Assembly: GCF_039535785.1 (NCBI RefSeq)
Contig: NZ_BAAAXV010000005.1
Span: forward strand, 1,054,001 to 1,118,000
Origin: Nonomuraea helvata
GTDB lineage: Bacteria > Actinomycetota > Actinomycetes > Streptosporangiales > Streptosporangiaceae
Reading direction: 5' to 3'
DNA length: 64,000 bases
Shown here: piece after piece, positions 23,318 to 30,472 of the stretch
Layout: every line of letters starts with the position of its first letter
Position numbering within the stretch: position 1 is the stretch's first letter
Position numbers and translations under genes: made by a program
The notes under the pieces: generated by a model
Database searches by the model: none
What the model was told of the DNA's origin: nothing
What the model saw: only the letters and a program-made list of their open reading frames with translations

Positions 23318-23869
23318 TCACTTCTCCTGATCGTTATCTTTGTCGGTAACCAGACCTTGCAACGACGCCCAACGGGCATCGATCTTCTCGTGCCGGTGAT
23401 CCTCGCCGGCCTCGGCCAGCTTGATCCCGCACTCCGTGCAGAGCCCCTCGCACTCCTCACGGCACACAGGGCTCAGCGGCAGTGCCAGCACCACCGCGTC
23501 ACGGAACGTCGGCTCGAGGTCGAGCAGCTCACCGTCGAGCAGTGAGTCCTCCTCCGAGGCGTCCTCGTCGGAGTAGAAGAACAGCTCCTGTAGGTCCACC
23601 TCGATCTCCGAGGAGACCGGGTCGAGGCAGCGCGCGCACTCCCCGGCGAGCGGGGCCTGCGCCGTGCCTGACACGAGCACGCCTTCCATCACTGCTTCGA
23701 GCCGGAGGTCCAGCTCGACTTCGGCGTCCTTGGGGACACCGATCATGTCGACGCCGAGATCCGCCGGTGCCGGGAGGGTCAGAGTCATCTGCCGCATCGT
23801 GCCCGGCCGCTTTCCCAGGTCATGAGTAGAGATCACCCACGGGGAGCGGGGGTCGAGGTGCTGAGTCAT
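23318..23869 (-). CDS. DUF177/YceD family protein (23S rRNA accumulation)
   Basis: A 183-residue protein of the DUF177 family, associated with 23S rRNA accumulation and nearly always encoded just before rpmF. It has the ECARCLDPV metal-binding-like motif in the middle and CREECEGLCTECGIKLAE near the C-terminus. ATG 23869 (MTQHLDPRSPWV) has AGAGCAGG just upstream and is preferred over the longer frame to 23911. Confidence 0.9.
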   Translation of the reverse strand: MTQHLDPRSPWVISTHDLGKRPGTMRQMTLTLPAPADLGVDMIGVPKDAEVELDLRLEAVMEGVLVSGTAQAPLAGECARCLDPVSSEIEVDLQELFFYSDEDASEEDSLLDGELLDLEPTFRDAVVLALPLSPVCREECEGLCTECGIKLAEAGEDHRHEKIDARWASLQGLVTDKDNDQEK

Positions 23870-23940
23870 CCTGCTCTCGCTAGGCATGGCGAGACGATCG
23901 CCGTCGTACAAGGCCGAAATGAAAGGATAGCAGGTCGCGC

Positions 23941-24417
23941 TCAGCCCCTGAGCCGCTCGATGAGCAGCTTGTGCACAAGATCGGGTACGAGGCCCGACAC
24001 GTCCCCACCATATCTGGCGATCTCCTTCACCCTGCTGGAGGACAGGAACGAGTATTCGGGATTGGTGGGCATGAAAAGCGTCTCGACCCCTGACAGGCGG
24101 TAGTTGAGCTGCGCCATCTGCAGCTCGTAGTCGAAGTCGCTGACCACCCTGATGCCCTTGACGATGGCGGGGATGTCGTTCTGCTTGCAGAAATCGACCA
24201 GCAGTCCATGGAATTTCCGCACCTTGACGTTCGGATAGTCCTTGGTCACGGCCTGCAGGACGTCGATTCGCTCGTCCACCGTGAACAGACTGCTTTTCTC
24301 GACGTTGATGAGGACTGCCACGGTCACCTCGTCATACAGGCGGGCGGAGCGGCCGATGATGTCGAGGTGGCCATTGGTGATGGGGTCGAACGACCCCGGG
24401 CAGACTACGCGGCGCAA
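23941..24417 (-). CDS. coaD: Phosphopantetheine adenylyltransferase
   Basis: A 158-residue enzyme that adenylylates 4'-phosphopantetheine to dephospho-CoA. PGSFDPITNGHLDII near the N-terminus is the nucleotidyltransferase (T/H)xGH motif, and FLSSSRVKEIA near residue 124 is the ISSTxVR-type motif. Length matches E. coli CoaD (159). The start is a TTG at 24417 with GGGAGG upstream and 14 bases after the rsmD stop; no ATG/GTG lies at the correct place. Confidence 0.95.
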   Translation of the reverse strand: MRRVVCPGSFDPITNGHLDIIGRSARLYDEVTVAVLINVEKSSLFTVDERIDVLQAVTKDYPNVKVRKFHGLLVDFCKQNDIPAIVKGIRVVSDFDYELQMAQLNYRLSGVETLFMPTNPEYSFLSSSRVKEIARYGGDVSGLVPDLVHKLLIERLRG

Positions 24418-24431
24418 GACGCCTCCCAGGT

Positions 24432-24998
24432 CTACGGGTTCCCGGCGGCGCGACCGTACCAAACGGATGCTTCGCCATAACGACGGACCCTCTCCTCAAC
24501 GTAGCCTTCTGGCCACATCAAGGCCTTTCCCCTGCTTTCCCGCTCGAATGCCACCAACGCCTCATCCGAGAGCCACCCGTTGTCCCGCAGCAGCTCCAGG
24601 ACGCGCTGCACTTCGGCGTCGGACGTGGCATAGGGCGGATCGGCGAAAACGATGTTGTACGGCTCGTCAGGAGCCTTCCCGAGCAGCCGCTCGACCTTGT
24701 CCGCGATCACCTTGGCGCCTTCGAGGCCGAGCGCCTGGACGTTCGCCTTGATGGTCCGCACGGCCCTGGGGTCGGACTCGACCAGCACGGCCTCCTTCGC
24801 CCCCCTCGACAGAGCCTCCAGGCCGATCGCCCCGGATCCGGCGTACAGGTCGATCAGGCGGACGCCGTCGAGCCCGTACAGCGAGTCGAGCGTCAAGAAG
24901 ATCCCTTCTCTCGCCCTGTCGCTGGTCGGCCTCGTGCCACGCCCCGGCGGGACCGCCAGCCTCCTGCCACCCGCGCTGCCTGCGATGATCCGCGTCAT
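24432..24998 (-). CDS. rsmD: 16S rRNA (guanine966-N2)-methyltransferase
   Basis: A 188-residue SAM-dependent methyltransferase. It starts MTRIIAGSAGGRRLAVPPGRGTRPTSDRAREGIF, the RsmD hallmark, with DLYAGSGAIGLEALSRGA (SAM-binding motif I, about residues 49-66) and the catalytic FADPPY (about 117-122). It precedes coaD by 14 bases, and the rsmD-coaD pair is widespread in bacteria. Confidence 0.95.
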   Translation of the reverse strand: MTRIIAGSAGGRRLAVPPGRGTRPTSDRAREGIFLTLDSLYGLDGVRLIDLYAGSGAIGLEALSRGAKEAVLVESDPRAVRTIKANVQALGLEGAKVIADKVERLLGKAPDEPYNIVFADPPYATSDAEVQRVLELLRDNGWLSDEALVAFERESRGKALMWPEGYVEERVRRYGEASVWYGRAAGNP

Positions 24999-25259
24999 GT
25001 GACCTATTGTTCCGCATGTTCATGCAGGTCAAGAGTGGACAAGTGTCTCCCTCGAGTGCGCAAGGGTGATTCACATCGCCCTGGTCGTTCCGCATGATGA
25101 GTTCTGCGGCCTTCAAGGTGACCCACATGGAGGCCGACCGGCGTGATCGTGAGCCCTTCCGCACGCCGGTTCCCTCGGCACCTGACCCGAGGGTGGGCCC
25201 AGCCGGGGACGGCATTCGGGGGGAGGCCGTCCCCGCGGCTGGGCCTTTTACATGGCGCG
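24999..25259. other. Intergenic region between recG and rsmD
   Basis: 261 bp containing the large hairpin described separately, plus a moderately AT-rich stretch at 25005-25110 that could hold the rsmD promoter. Open frames here are shadows without ribosome binding sites. Confidence 0.3.
25196..25245. terminator. Large hairpin downstream of recG
   Basis: GGCCCAGCC-GGGGACGGC (25196-25213) pairs with GCCGTCCCC and GGCTGGGCC (25226-25245), an 18-bp stem with a 2-nt bulge. On the plus strand it is followed by TTTTA; on the minus strand, where recG is transcribed, there is no T-run. It lies 14 bp past the recG stop, so it most likely ends or protects the recG transcript despite the missing T-tract. 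Confidence 0.6.
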
Positions 25260-27437
25260 TCAGGTCTTCTCCAGGTATTCGGCCCGCTCGTCGGCCAGCA
25301 AGCGGCCGATCTCGGCCCTCAGGCCCTCGTGGGTGCTCAGGTCCGGGTCCTCGGCGAGCAGGGCGGCCGCCTCGTCGCGGGCGGTGGCTATCACGTCCTC
25401 GTCCCGCAGCAGCTGCAGCAGCTTCAGCGACGATCGCTTGCCCGACTGCGCCGCGCCCAGCACGTCGCCCTCCCGCCGCTGCTCCAGGTCCACGCGCGAC
25501 AGCTCGAAGCCGTCCAGGGTGGCGGCCACCGCGTCCAGGCGGGCGCGGGCCGGGGTGCCCTCGGGGAAGTCGGAGACCAGGAGGCACAGGCCCGGGAGGC
25601 CACCGCGGCCGACGCGGCCGCGGAGCTGGTGGAGCTGGGAGACGCCGAAGCGGTCGGCGTCCATAATGATCATTACGGAGGAGTTGGGCACGTCCACACC
25701 CACCTCGATGACCGTGGTGGCCACCAGGACGTCCAGCTCGCCCCGCGTGAACGAACGCATGATCGCGTCTTTCTCCTCCGGCGGGAGCTTGCCGTGGAGC
25801 GTGCCGACGCGCAGGTCGTGGAAGGGGCCGCTCTTGAGGAGCTCGGCCACGTCGAGGACCGCGAGCGGCGGGCGGCGCTCGTCGTCGCCGCCGGCCGCCG
25901 CCAGGTCGCCCTCGTCGCCCTCCAGGTCGCCGATGCGCGGGCACACGATGTACGCCTGGCGCCCCAGGGCCACCTCCTCCCGGACTCGCTGCCACGTGCG
26001 TTCGAGATAGTGCGGCTTCTCGGCCGCCGGGACGACGTGGGTGGAGATGGGGGCGCGACCGGCCGGGAGCTGGGACAGCGTCGAGACCTCCAGGTCGCCG
26101 AAGACCGTCATGGCGACCGTGCGCGGGATCGGGGTGGCCGTCATGACCAGGACGTGCGGCCGCCCGCCGCCCGCCTTCTCGCGCAGCGCGTCACGCTGCT
26201 CGACGCCGAACCGGTGCTGCTCGTCCACCACGACCAGCCCCAGGTCGGCGAACTGCACGTGCTCCTGGAGCAGCGCGTGCGTGCCCACGACGATCCCCGC
26301 CGTGCCCGAGGCGGCGTCGAGCAGGGCCGCGCGGCGCGCGGCGGCGCCCATCGAGCCGGTCAGCAGTGTGACCGCCGTGCCCCCGAACATGCCCCCCTGC
26401 GCCAGATCGCCCAGCATGTTGGTGATCGAGCGGTGGTGCTGCTGGGCCAGCACCTCCGTGGGGGCCAGCAGCACCGCCTGGCCGCCCGCGTCGACCACCT
26501 GGAGCATCGCCCGCAGCGCCACCACCGTCTTGCCCGCGCCGACCTCGCCCTGCAGCAGCCGGTGCATCGGGTGCTCGCCCGCCAGGTCGGCGGCGATCTC
26601 CTCACCGACCTGCGCCTGCCCCTCCGTCAGCGCGAACGGCAGCCGCGCGTCGAAGTCGGCCAGCATGCCGTCGGCACGCCCCGGCCTCGCCTTGGCGGGC
26701 AGCGCGCCGGCGGCCTGGCGCCGCTGCAGCAGCACGGACTGCAGCACGAACGCCTCGTCGAACTTCAGCCTCTTGCGCGCCCGCCCCACCTCGGCGAAGT
26801 CCTTCGGCCGGTGGATGGCCACCAGCGCCTCGCCCAGATCCTGCAGGCCGTGGCGGGCCCGGAGCGCGGCGGGCAGCGGGTCCTCGAGCGGGCCCAGCGT
26901 GTCGAGCACGACGCCGACCGCGCGCCTGATCGCCCACGGCGTGAGGTCCTTGCCCGCCGGATAGATCGGCACCGGCGCCGACGCGAACTCCTCCGCGCTC
27001 GCCTCGCTCTCCTCGAACAGCTCGAACTCCGGGTGCGTGAGCTGCCAGCGCGGGCTCGTACGCGACCCGAACAGCCCCACCTTGCCGGCGAACATGCCCC
27101 GCCGCCCCGGCTTGAGCCGCGACTCCGCCACATGGGAGCCCTTGCCGAAGAACGACAGGTAGATCTTGCTGCCGTTCCCGTCGACGACCTCGACCTCCAG
27201 CCAGGTGCCGCCGCGGTTGCGCATGGGCTTGCGCATGAGCCTGGTCACCTCGCCGACCACGGTGACGTGCTCGTCGACCTCCAGCGCGTCGAGCGAGGTC
27301 AGCTCGCCGCGCTCGGCGTAGCGGCGCGGGTAGTGGCGCAGCAGGTCGCCGACCGTCTCCAACTCGAGCACGCTGTGCAGGAGCTTGGCGGTCTTCGGGT
27401 CGAGCGCCTTCGTCAGAGGCTCGTCGAAACGGCTCAC
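25260..27437 (-). CDS. recG: ATP-dependent DNA helicase RecG
   Basis: A 725-residue helicase that remodels stalled replication forks and Holliday junctions. It has an N-terminal wedge/OB domain (about residues 45-140, ALEVDEHVTVVGEVTRL), Walker A GEVGAGKT (297-304), VVVDEQHRFGV (about 402-412, DEQH box), MTATPIPRT, and C-terminal motifs TTVIEVGVDVPNS and HQLRGRVGRGG. Length and motif order are standard. It starts at 27437 and follows the DAK2-type gene on the same strand, as in many Gram-positives. Confidence 0.97.
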   Translation of the reverse strand: MSRFDEPLTKALDPKTAKLLHSVLELETVGDLLRHYPRRYAERGELTSLDALEVDEHVTVVGEVTRLMRKPMRNRGGTWLEVEVVDGNGSKIYLSFFGKGSHVAESRLKPGRRGMFAGKVGLFGSRTSPRWQLTHPEFELFEESEASAEEFASAPVPIYPAGKDLTPWAIRRAVGVVLDTLGPLEDPLPAALRARHGLQDLGEALVAIHRPKDFAEVGRARKRLKFDEAFVLQSVLLQRRQAAGALPAKARPGRADGMLADFDARLPFALTEGQAQVGEEIAADLAGEHPMHRLLQGEVGAGKTVVALRAMLQVVDAGGQAVLLAPTEVLAQQHHRSITNMLGDLAQGGMFGGTAVTLLTGSMGAAARRAALLDAASGTAGIVVGTHALLQEHVQFADLGLVVVDEQHRFGVEQRDALREKAGGGRPHVLVMTATPIPRTVAMTVFGDLEVSTLSQLPAGRAPISTHVVPAAEKPHYLERTWQRVREEVALGRQAYIVCPRIGDLEGDEGDLAAAGGDDERRPPLAVLDVAELLKSGPFHDLRVGTLHGKLPPEEKDAIMRSFTRGELDVLVATTVIEVGVDVPNSSVMIIMDADRFGVSQLHQLRGRVGRGGLPGLCLLVSDFPEGTPARARLDAVAATLDGFELSRVDLEQRREGDVLGAAQSGKRSSLKLLQLLRDEDVIATARDEAAALLAEDPDLSTHEGLRAEIGRLLADERAEYLEKT

Positions 27438-27490
27438 GGCATTAAGTTCTACCGCCTCGGCCCGACAGGAATCCCGTTCATCGGCCCGGC

Positions 27491-27558
27491 GTCACATCAC
27501 TCCACGCCGATCAGGCCGGCGCCACTCCACGCTGTCACGTCACTCCACGCCGATCAGG
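27491..27558. repeat. Direct repeat of 25 bp duplicating a gene's 3' end
   Basis: Positions 27491-27515 and 27534-27558 are the same 25-bp sequence with one mismatch. The second copy is the authentic end of the DAK2 gene (LIGVE and stop, minus strand). The first lies just downstream and re-creates the same codons and stop. A shorter third piece (GCCACTCCACGC) lies between them. This looks like a local duplication. Confidence 0.85.
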
Positions 27559-29087
27559 AGCGGGTAGCCGCCCTGCTCGCCGTCGTACACGACCAGGTCG
27601 ACGTCCGGCCGCGTACGTCCCAGGTGCTCCTCCAGCCGCTCGGCCAGCCCGTGCGGCGCCTCCGAACCCGTCACCACGGTCACCAGCTCGCCACCGCCCG
27701 CCACCATCCGGTCCACGACCATGGTCGCCACCCGGTCGAGCGAGCCGCCGATCACCGCGACGTCCCCGTCGATCATGCCGAGCACGTCCCCTGGGCGGCA
27801 CACGCCCGCGCTCGTGACCGCCTCACGGTCCGCCACCGTCACGTGCCCGTACCGTGTGTGGCCCGCGGCGTCGGTCATCGCCACCACGTCGTCGTCGAAG
27901 CGGCGCAGCGGATCGTGCACGGCCAGGGCCGCGAGCCCCTGCACGGTCGCCTCCGTGGGCAGCACGCTGACCGTGACCCCGTCCTCGCGGGCGATCTCCG
28001 CTGCCGCGGCGGCGATCGACCTGACGCCCTCGTCGTTCGGCAGCACCGCGACCTCGCTGCCGGCCTGCCTGATCGCGGCCAGCATGGCGGAGAGCGTGGG
28101 CCGCGTGCCGGGCGCGCGCCGTACGACGACGGCGCCGCACTCCTCGAAGAGCGCCGCGATCCCGTCCCCCGCGGCCACCGCCACCACGCCCCTGCCCGCG
28201 CTGCCGCGGTGGGTGCGCTCGGCCAGGTACGTGATCCGGATCCGGTGCGGGCGGCCGGCCCGCACGCCCGCCTCCACGGCGGGACCCGCCTCGGCCACGT
28301 GGACGTGCACGTTCCACAGGCCCCCGCCGCCGACCACGACGAGCGAGTCGCCCATGGCGTCGAGCTCCTCGCGCAGCGCGGCCACCGCGGCGTCGTCGGC
28401 CTCCAGCAGGTACATCACCTCGTACCCCGCGCCCACCTCGGTCATCGGCGAGACCTTGGCGGTCGGCGCCGGCACGTCGTAGTGGTCGGTGTAGGAGTCG
28501 GTGATCACGGCGGCCAGCGTCTCCAGCACGATCGCCGCGCCCGCGCCGCCCGCGTCGACCACGCCGCTGCGGGCCAGCACCTCCAGTTGGCCGGGCGTGC
28601 GGCGCAGCGCGGCGCGGGCCTCAACCGCCGCCTCCCGCGCCACCTCGGCCAGATCGTCCCCGTCCATGTCCTGTACGGCCAGCGCGGCGGACTCCAGCAC
28701 GCTCAGCACCGTGCCCTCCACCGGCCTGGCCACCGCCTCCCTGGCCAGCACGGCGGCCCGGTGCAGCCCGGCCCGCAGGTCGGGGCCGTCCTTCAGCACC
28801 TCGGCGAGACCGCGTAACGCCTGGCTGACGATCACCCCGGAGTTGCCGCGGGCCCCGACCAGGGCGCCGTACGAGAGCGTCTGCCACATCACGGCCGGGT
28901 CCACGTCGTCGGGCAGCGACTCGACGGCCTCGGCCGCGGACAGCATGGTCAGGTGGAGGTTGGTGCCGGTGTCGCCGTCGGCCACCGGGAACACGTTGAG
29001 CGCGTCGATCTCCGCTCTGGCCCGGCCCAGCGCCTCGGCGGCCAGGCGGGCCCAGCGGCGCACCGCGGGCGGGTCGAGGATCTTCAT
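27540..29087 (-). CDS. DAK2-domain protein, fatty-acid kinase FakA/YloV-like
   Basis: A 515-residue protein. The N-terminal DhaL domain (LNVFPVADGDTGTNLHLTM near residues 30-48, GARGNSGVIVSQALRG near 78-93) holds the Asp cluster that binds Mg-ATP. A middle region and a C-terminal part (VTVADREAVTSAGVCRPGDVLGMIDGDV...VTVVTGSE) match the FakA layout. In Firmicutes FakA phosphorylates fatty acids held by a FakB (DegV-type) partner; whether that holds here is unproven. ATG 29087 has GGAGGG upstream. Placement before recG and divergent from rpmB is a conserved arrangement. Confidence 0.88.
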   Translation of the reverse strand: MKILDPPAVRRWARLAAEALGRARAEIDALNVFPVADGDTGTNLHLTMLSAAEAVESLPDDVDPAVMWQTLSYGALVGARGNSGVIVSQALRGLAEVLKDGPDLRAGLHRAAVLAREAVARPVEGTVLSVLESAALAVQDMDGDDLAEVAREAAVEARAALRRTPGQLEVLARSGVVDAGGAGAAIVLETLAAVITDSYTDHYDVPAPTAKVSPMTEVGAGYEVMYLLEADDAAVAALREELDAMGDSLVVVGGGGLWNVHVHVAEAGPAVEAGVRAGRPHRIRITYLAERTHRGSAGRGVVAVAAGDGIAALFEECGAVVVRRAPGTRPTLSAMLAAIRQAGSEVAVLPNDEGVRSIAAAAAEIAREDGVTVSVLPTEATVQGLAALAVHDPLRRFDDDVVAMTDAAGHTRYGHVTVADREAVTSAGVCRPGDVLGMIDGDVAVIGGSLDRVATMVVDRMVAGGGELVTVVTGSEAPHGLAERLEEHLGRTRPDVDLVVYDGEQGGYPLLIGVE

Positions 29088-29317
29088 CTGCGCCCTCCGC
29101 CTATTCCCAACCGACCAACCCCGACCGACCTCCCGGCCCTCATGCGCTACCGTTGTCGATGGAGAATATCGCCGCCGGGCCTGCGGTCCAGCGTTCCAGT
29201 TCGCGCCCATCGGTGTGGATCGGATATTCTCGTCTGGCTGGCCGGTTGTCCCGGCATGCCCTCCGCCCGGAAAGCATCCGCGGACAGGGCTACATCGACT
29301 GTTTTAAGGAGCGAACC
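29088..29317. promoter_or_regulatory. Divergent promoter region between DAK2 gene and rpmB
   Basis: 230 bp. A perfect 9-bp inverted repeat, GAGAATATC (29162-29170) and GATATTCTC (29223-29231), is separated by 52 bp; both arms are AT-rich islands and each could be a -10 region or half of a looped operator. No regulator can be assigned. Confidence 0.4.
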
Positions 29318-29503
29318 GTGGCTTCCGTCTGCGATGTCTGCCGCAAGGGCCCGACCTTCGGCAACAACGTGTCCCACTCCCACCGCCGTACCCGTCGTCG
29401 TTGGAACCCCAACATTCAGACGGTCCGCGCGGTCGTCGGCGGCACGCCGAAGAAGCTGAACGTGTGCACCTCGTGCATCAAGGCGGGCAAGGTCACCCGC
29501 TAA
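29318..29503 (+). CDS. rpmB: 50S ribosomal protein L28
   Basis: A 61-residue L28 (ASVCDVCRKGPTFGNNVSHSHRRTRRRW...). Two Cys pairs (CDVC and CTSC) mark the zinc-binding C+ form; actinomycetes often carry additional zinc-free paralogues under Zur control elsewhere. GTG 29318 has AAGGAG six bases upstream. Confidence 0.96.
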   Translation: MASVCDVCRKGPTFGNNVSHSHRRTRRRWNPNIQTVRAVVGGTPKKLNVCTSCIKAGKVTR

Positions 29504-29516
29504 GTCCACACTTTCT

Positions 29517-29562
29517 CGCGCAAGCCCGTCGCTCCTTGCGGAGCCGCGGGCTTGCGCGTTTT
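29517..29562 (+). terminator. Rho-independent terminator after rpmB
   Basis: CGCGCAAGCCCG (29517-29528) and CGGGCTTGCGCG (29547-29558) form a perfect 12-bp stem with an 18-nt loop, followed by TTTT. It starts 13 bp after the rpmB stop. Confidence 0.88.
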
Positions 29563-29669
29563 CGTGCCTCGGGCGCGACCACAGGCGTCCTGGCGGCACC
29601 GGGCACTGTGCTGCGATGGCAGGCGCTGCGGCGGCAGGCGGCCCGTAGAAGGGGCTCAGGGATCGGCGG

Positions 29670-30464
29670 TCAGCGCCAGCGCCAGGCGTGGTCCACCGGT
29701 CCGATGCCGGCGCCCAAGGGGAAGCCTCGGGCGATGGCCCCCGTCACGTACTCCTTCGCCTTGCCCACCGCCTCCGGCACGTCGTCACCCAGCGCGAGCC
29801 GGGAGGCGATGGCGGAGGCCAGTGTGCAGCCCGTGCCGTGGGTGTGGCGGTTGTCGAGGCGTTCGGCGGTGAAGCGGTATTCGCTGGTGCCGTCCGTGAG
29901 CAGGTCCACCGGCGCCCCGGGCAGGTGGCCGCCCTTGATCAGCGCCCAGGTCGGCCCCAGCTCCAGCATGGCGTCCGCGGCCCGACGCAGCCCGTCCTCG
30001 TCCTCGACCTTGACGGAGGTGAGCTGCTCCACCTCCCACAGGTTCGGCGTCACCACGGTGGCCACGGGCAGCAGCCGTGTCCGGACCGTCTCGACGGCCT
30101 CGGGCGCGAGCAGCGCGTCGCCGTGCTTCGACACCCCGACAGGGTCCACGACCACCGGGGCGGCGTACGAGCCGAGCACACCGGCCACCGTTTCGACCAG
30201 GACGGGAGAGGCCAGCATGCCGGTCTTCACCGCCTGCGCGCCGATGTCGCCGAGCACCGAGTCGAGTTGCGCCCGCACGGCCTCGGGCGGCAGCTCCCAG
30301 TAGCCCTGGACGCCCAGCGAGTTCTGCGCCGTCACCGCGGCGATGACGCTCATGCCGTGGACGCCCATGGCCATCATGGTCTTCAGGTCGGCCTGGATGC
30401 CCGCGCCGCCCCCTGAGTCGGAGCCGGCGACGGTCAGCACGCGGGGAGGAGTCATATCCCCCAT
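29670..30464 (-). CDS. thiD: Hydroxymethylpyrimidine/phosphomethylpyrimidine kinase
   Basis: A 264-residue ribokinase-family kinase that phosphorylates HMP and HMP-P for thiamin synthesis. It has VAGSDSGGGAGIQADLKTMMAMGVHGMSVIAAVTAQN at the N-terminus, VVVDPVGVSKHGDALL in the middle, and HGTGCTLASAIASRLALG near residue 210 with the catalytic GTGC anion hole. Start 30464 or ATG 30455 are both possible. It follows the repeat-rich membrane protein (stop 30473) and shares a strand with thiL, the last step of the pathway, 1.9 kb upstream. Confidence 0.95.
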   Translation of the reverse strand: MGDMTPPRVLTVAGSDSGGGAGIQADLKTMMAMGVHGMSVIAAVTAQNSLGVQGYWELPPEAVRAQLDSVLGDIGAQAVKTGMLASPVLVETVAGVLGSYAAPVVVDPVGVSKHGDALLAPEAVETVRTRLLPVATVVTPNLWEVEQLTSVKVEDEDGLRRAADAMLELGPTWALIKGGHLPGAPVDLLTDGTSEYRFTAERLDNRHTHGTGCTLASAIASRLALGDDVPEAVGKAKEYVTGAIARGFPLGAGIGPVDHAWRWR

Positions 30465-30472
30465 CCAACCAC

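Noticed and set aside
25143..28817. A 1224-codon plus-strand frame opposite recG and the DAK2 gene
   Set aside because: It has no recognisable domain and is antisense to two conserved genes; composition is typical of a shadow frame.
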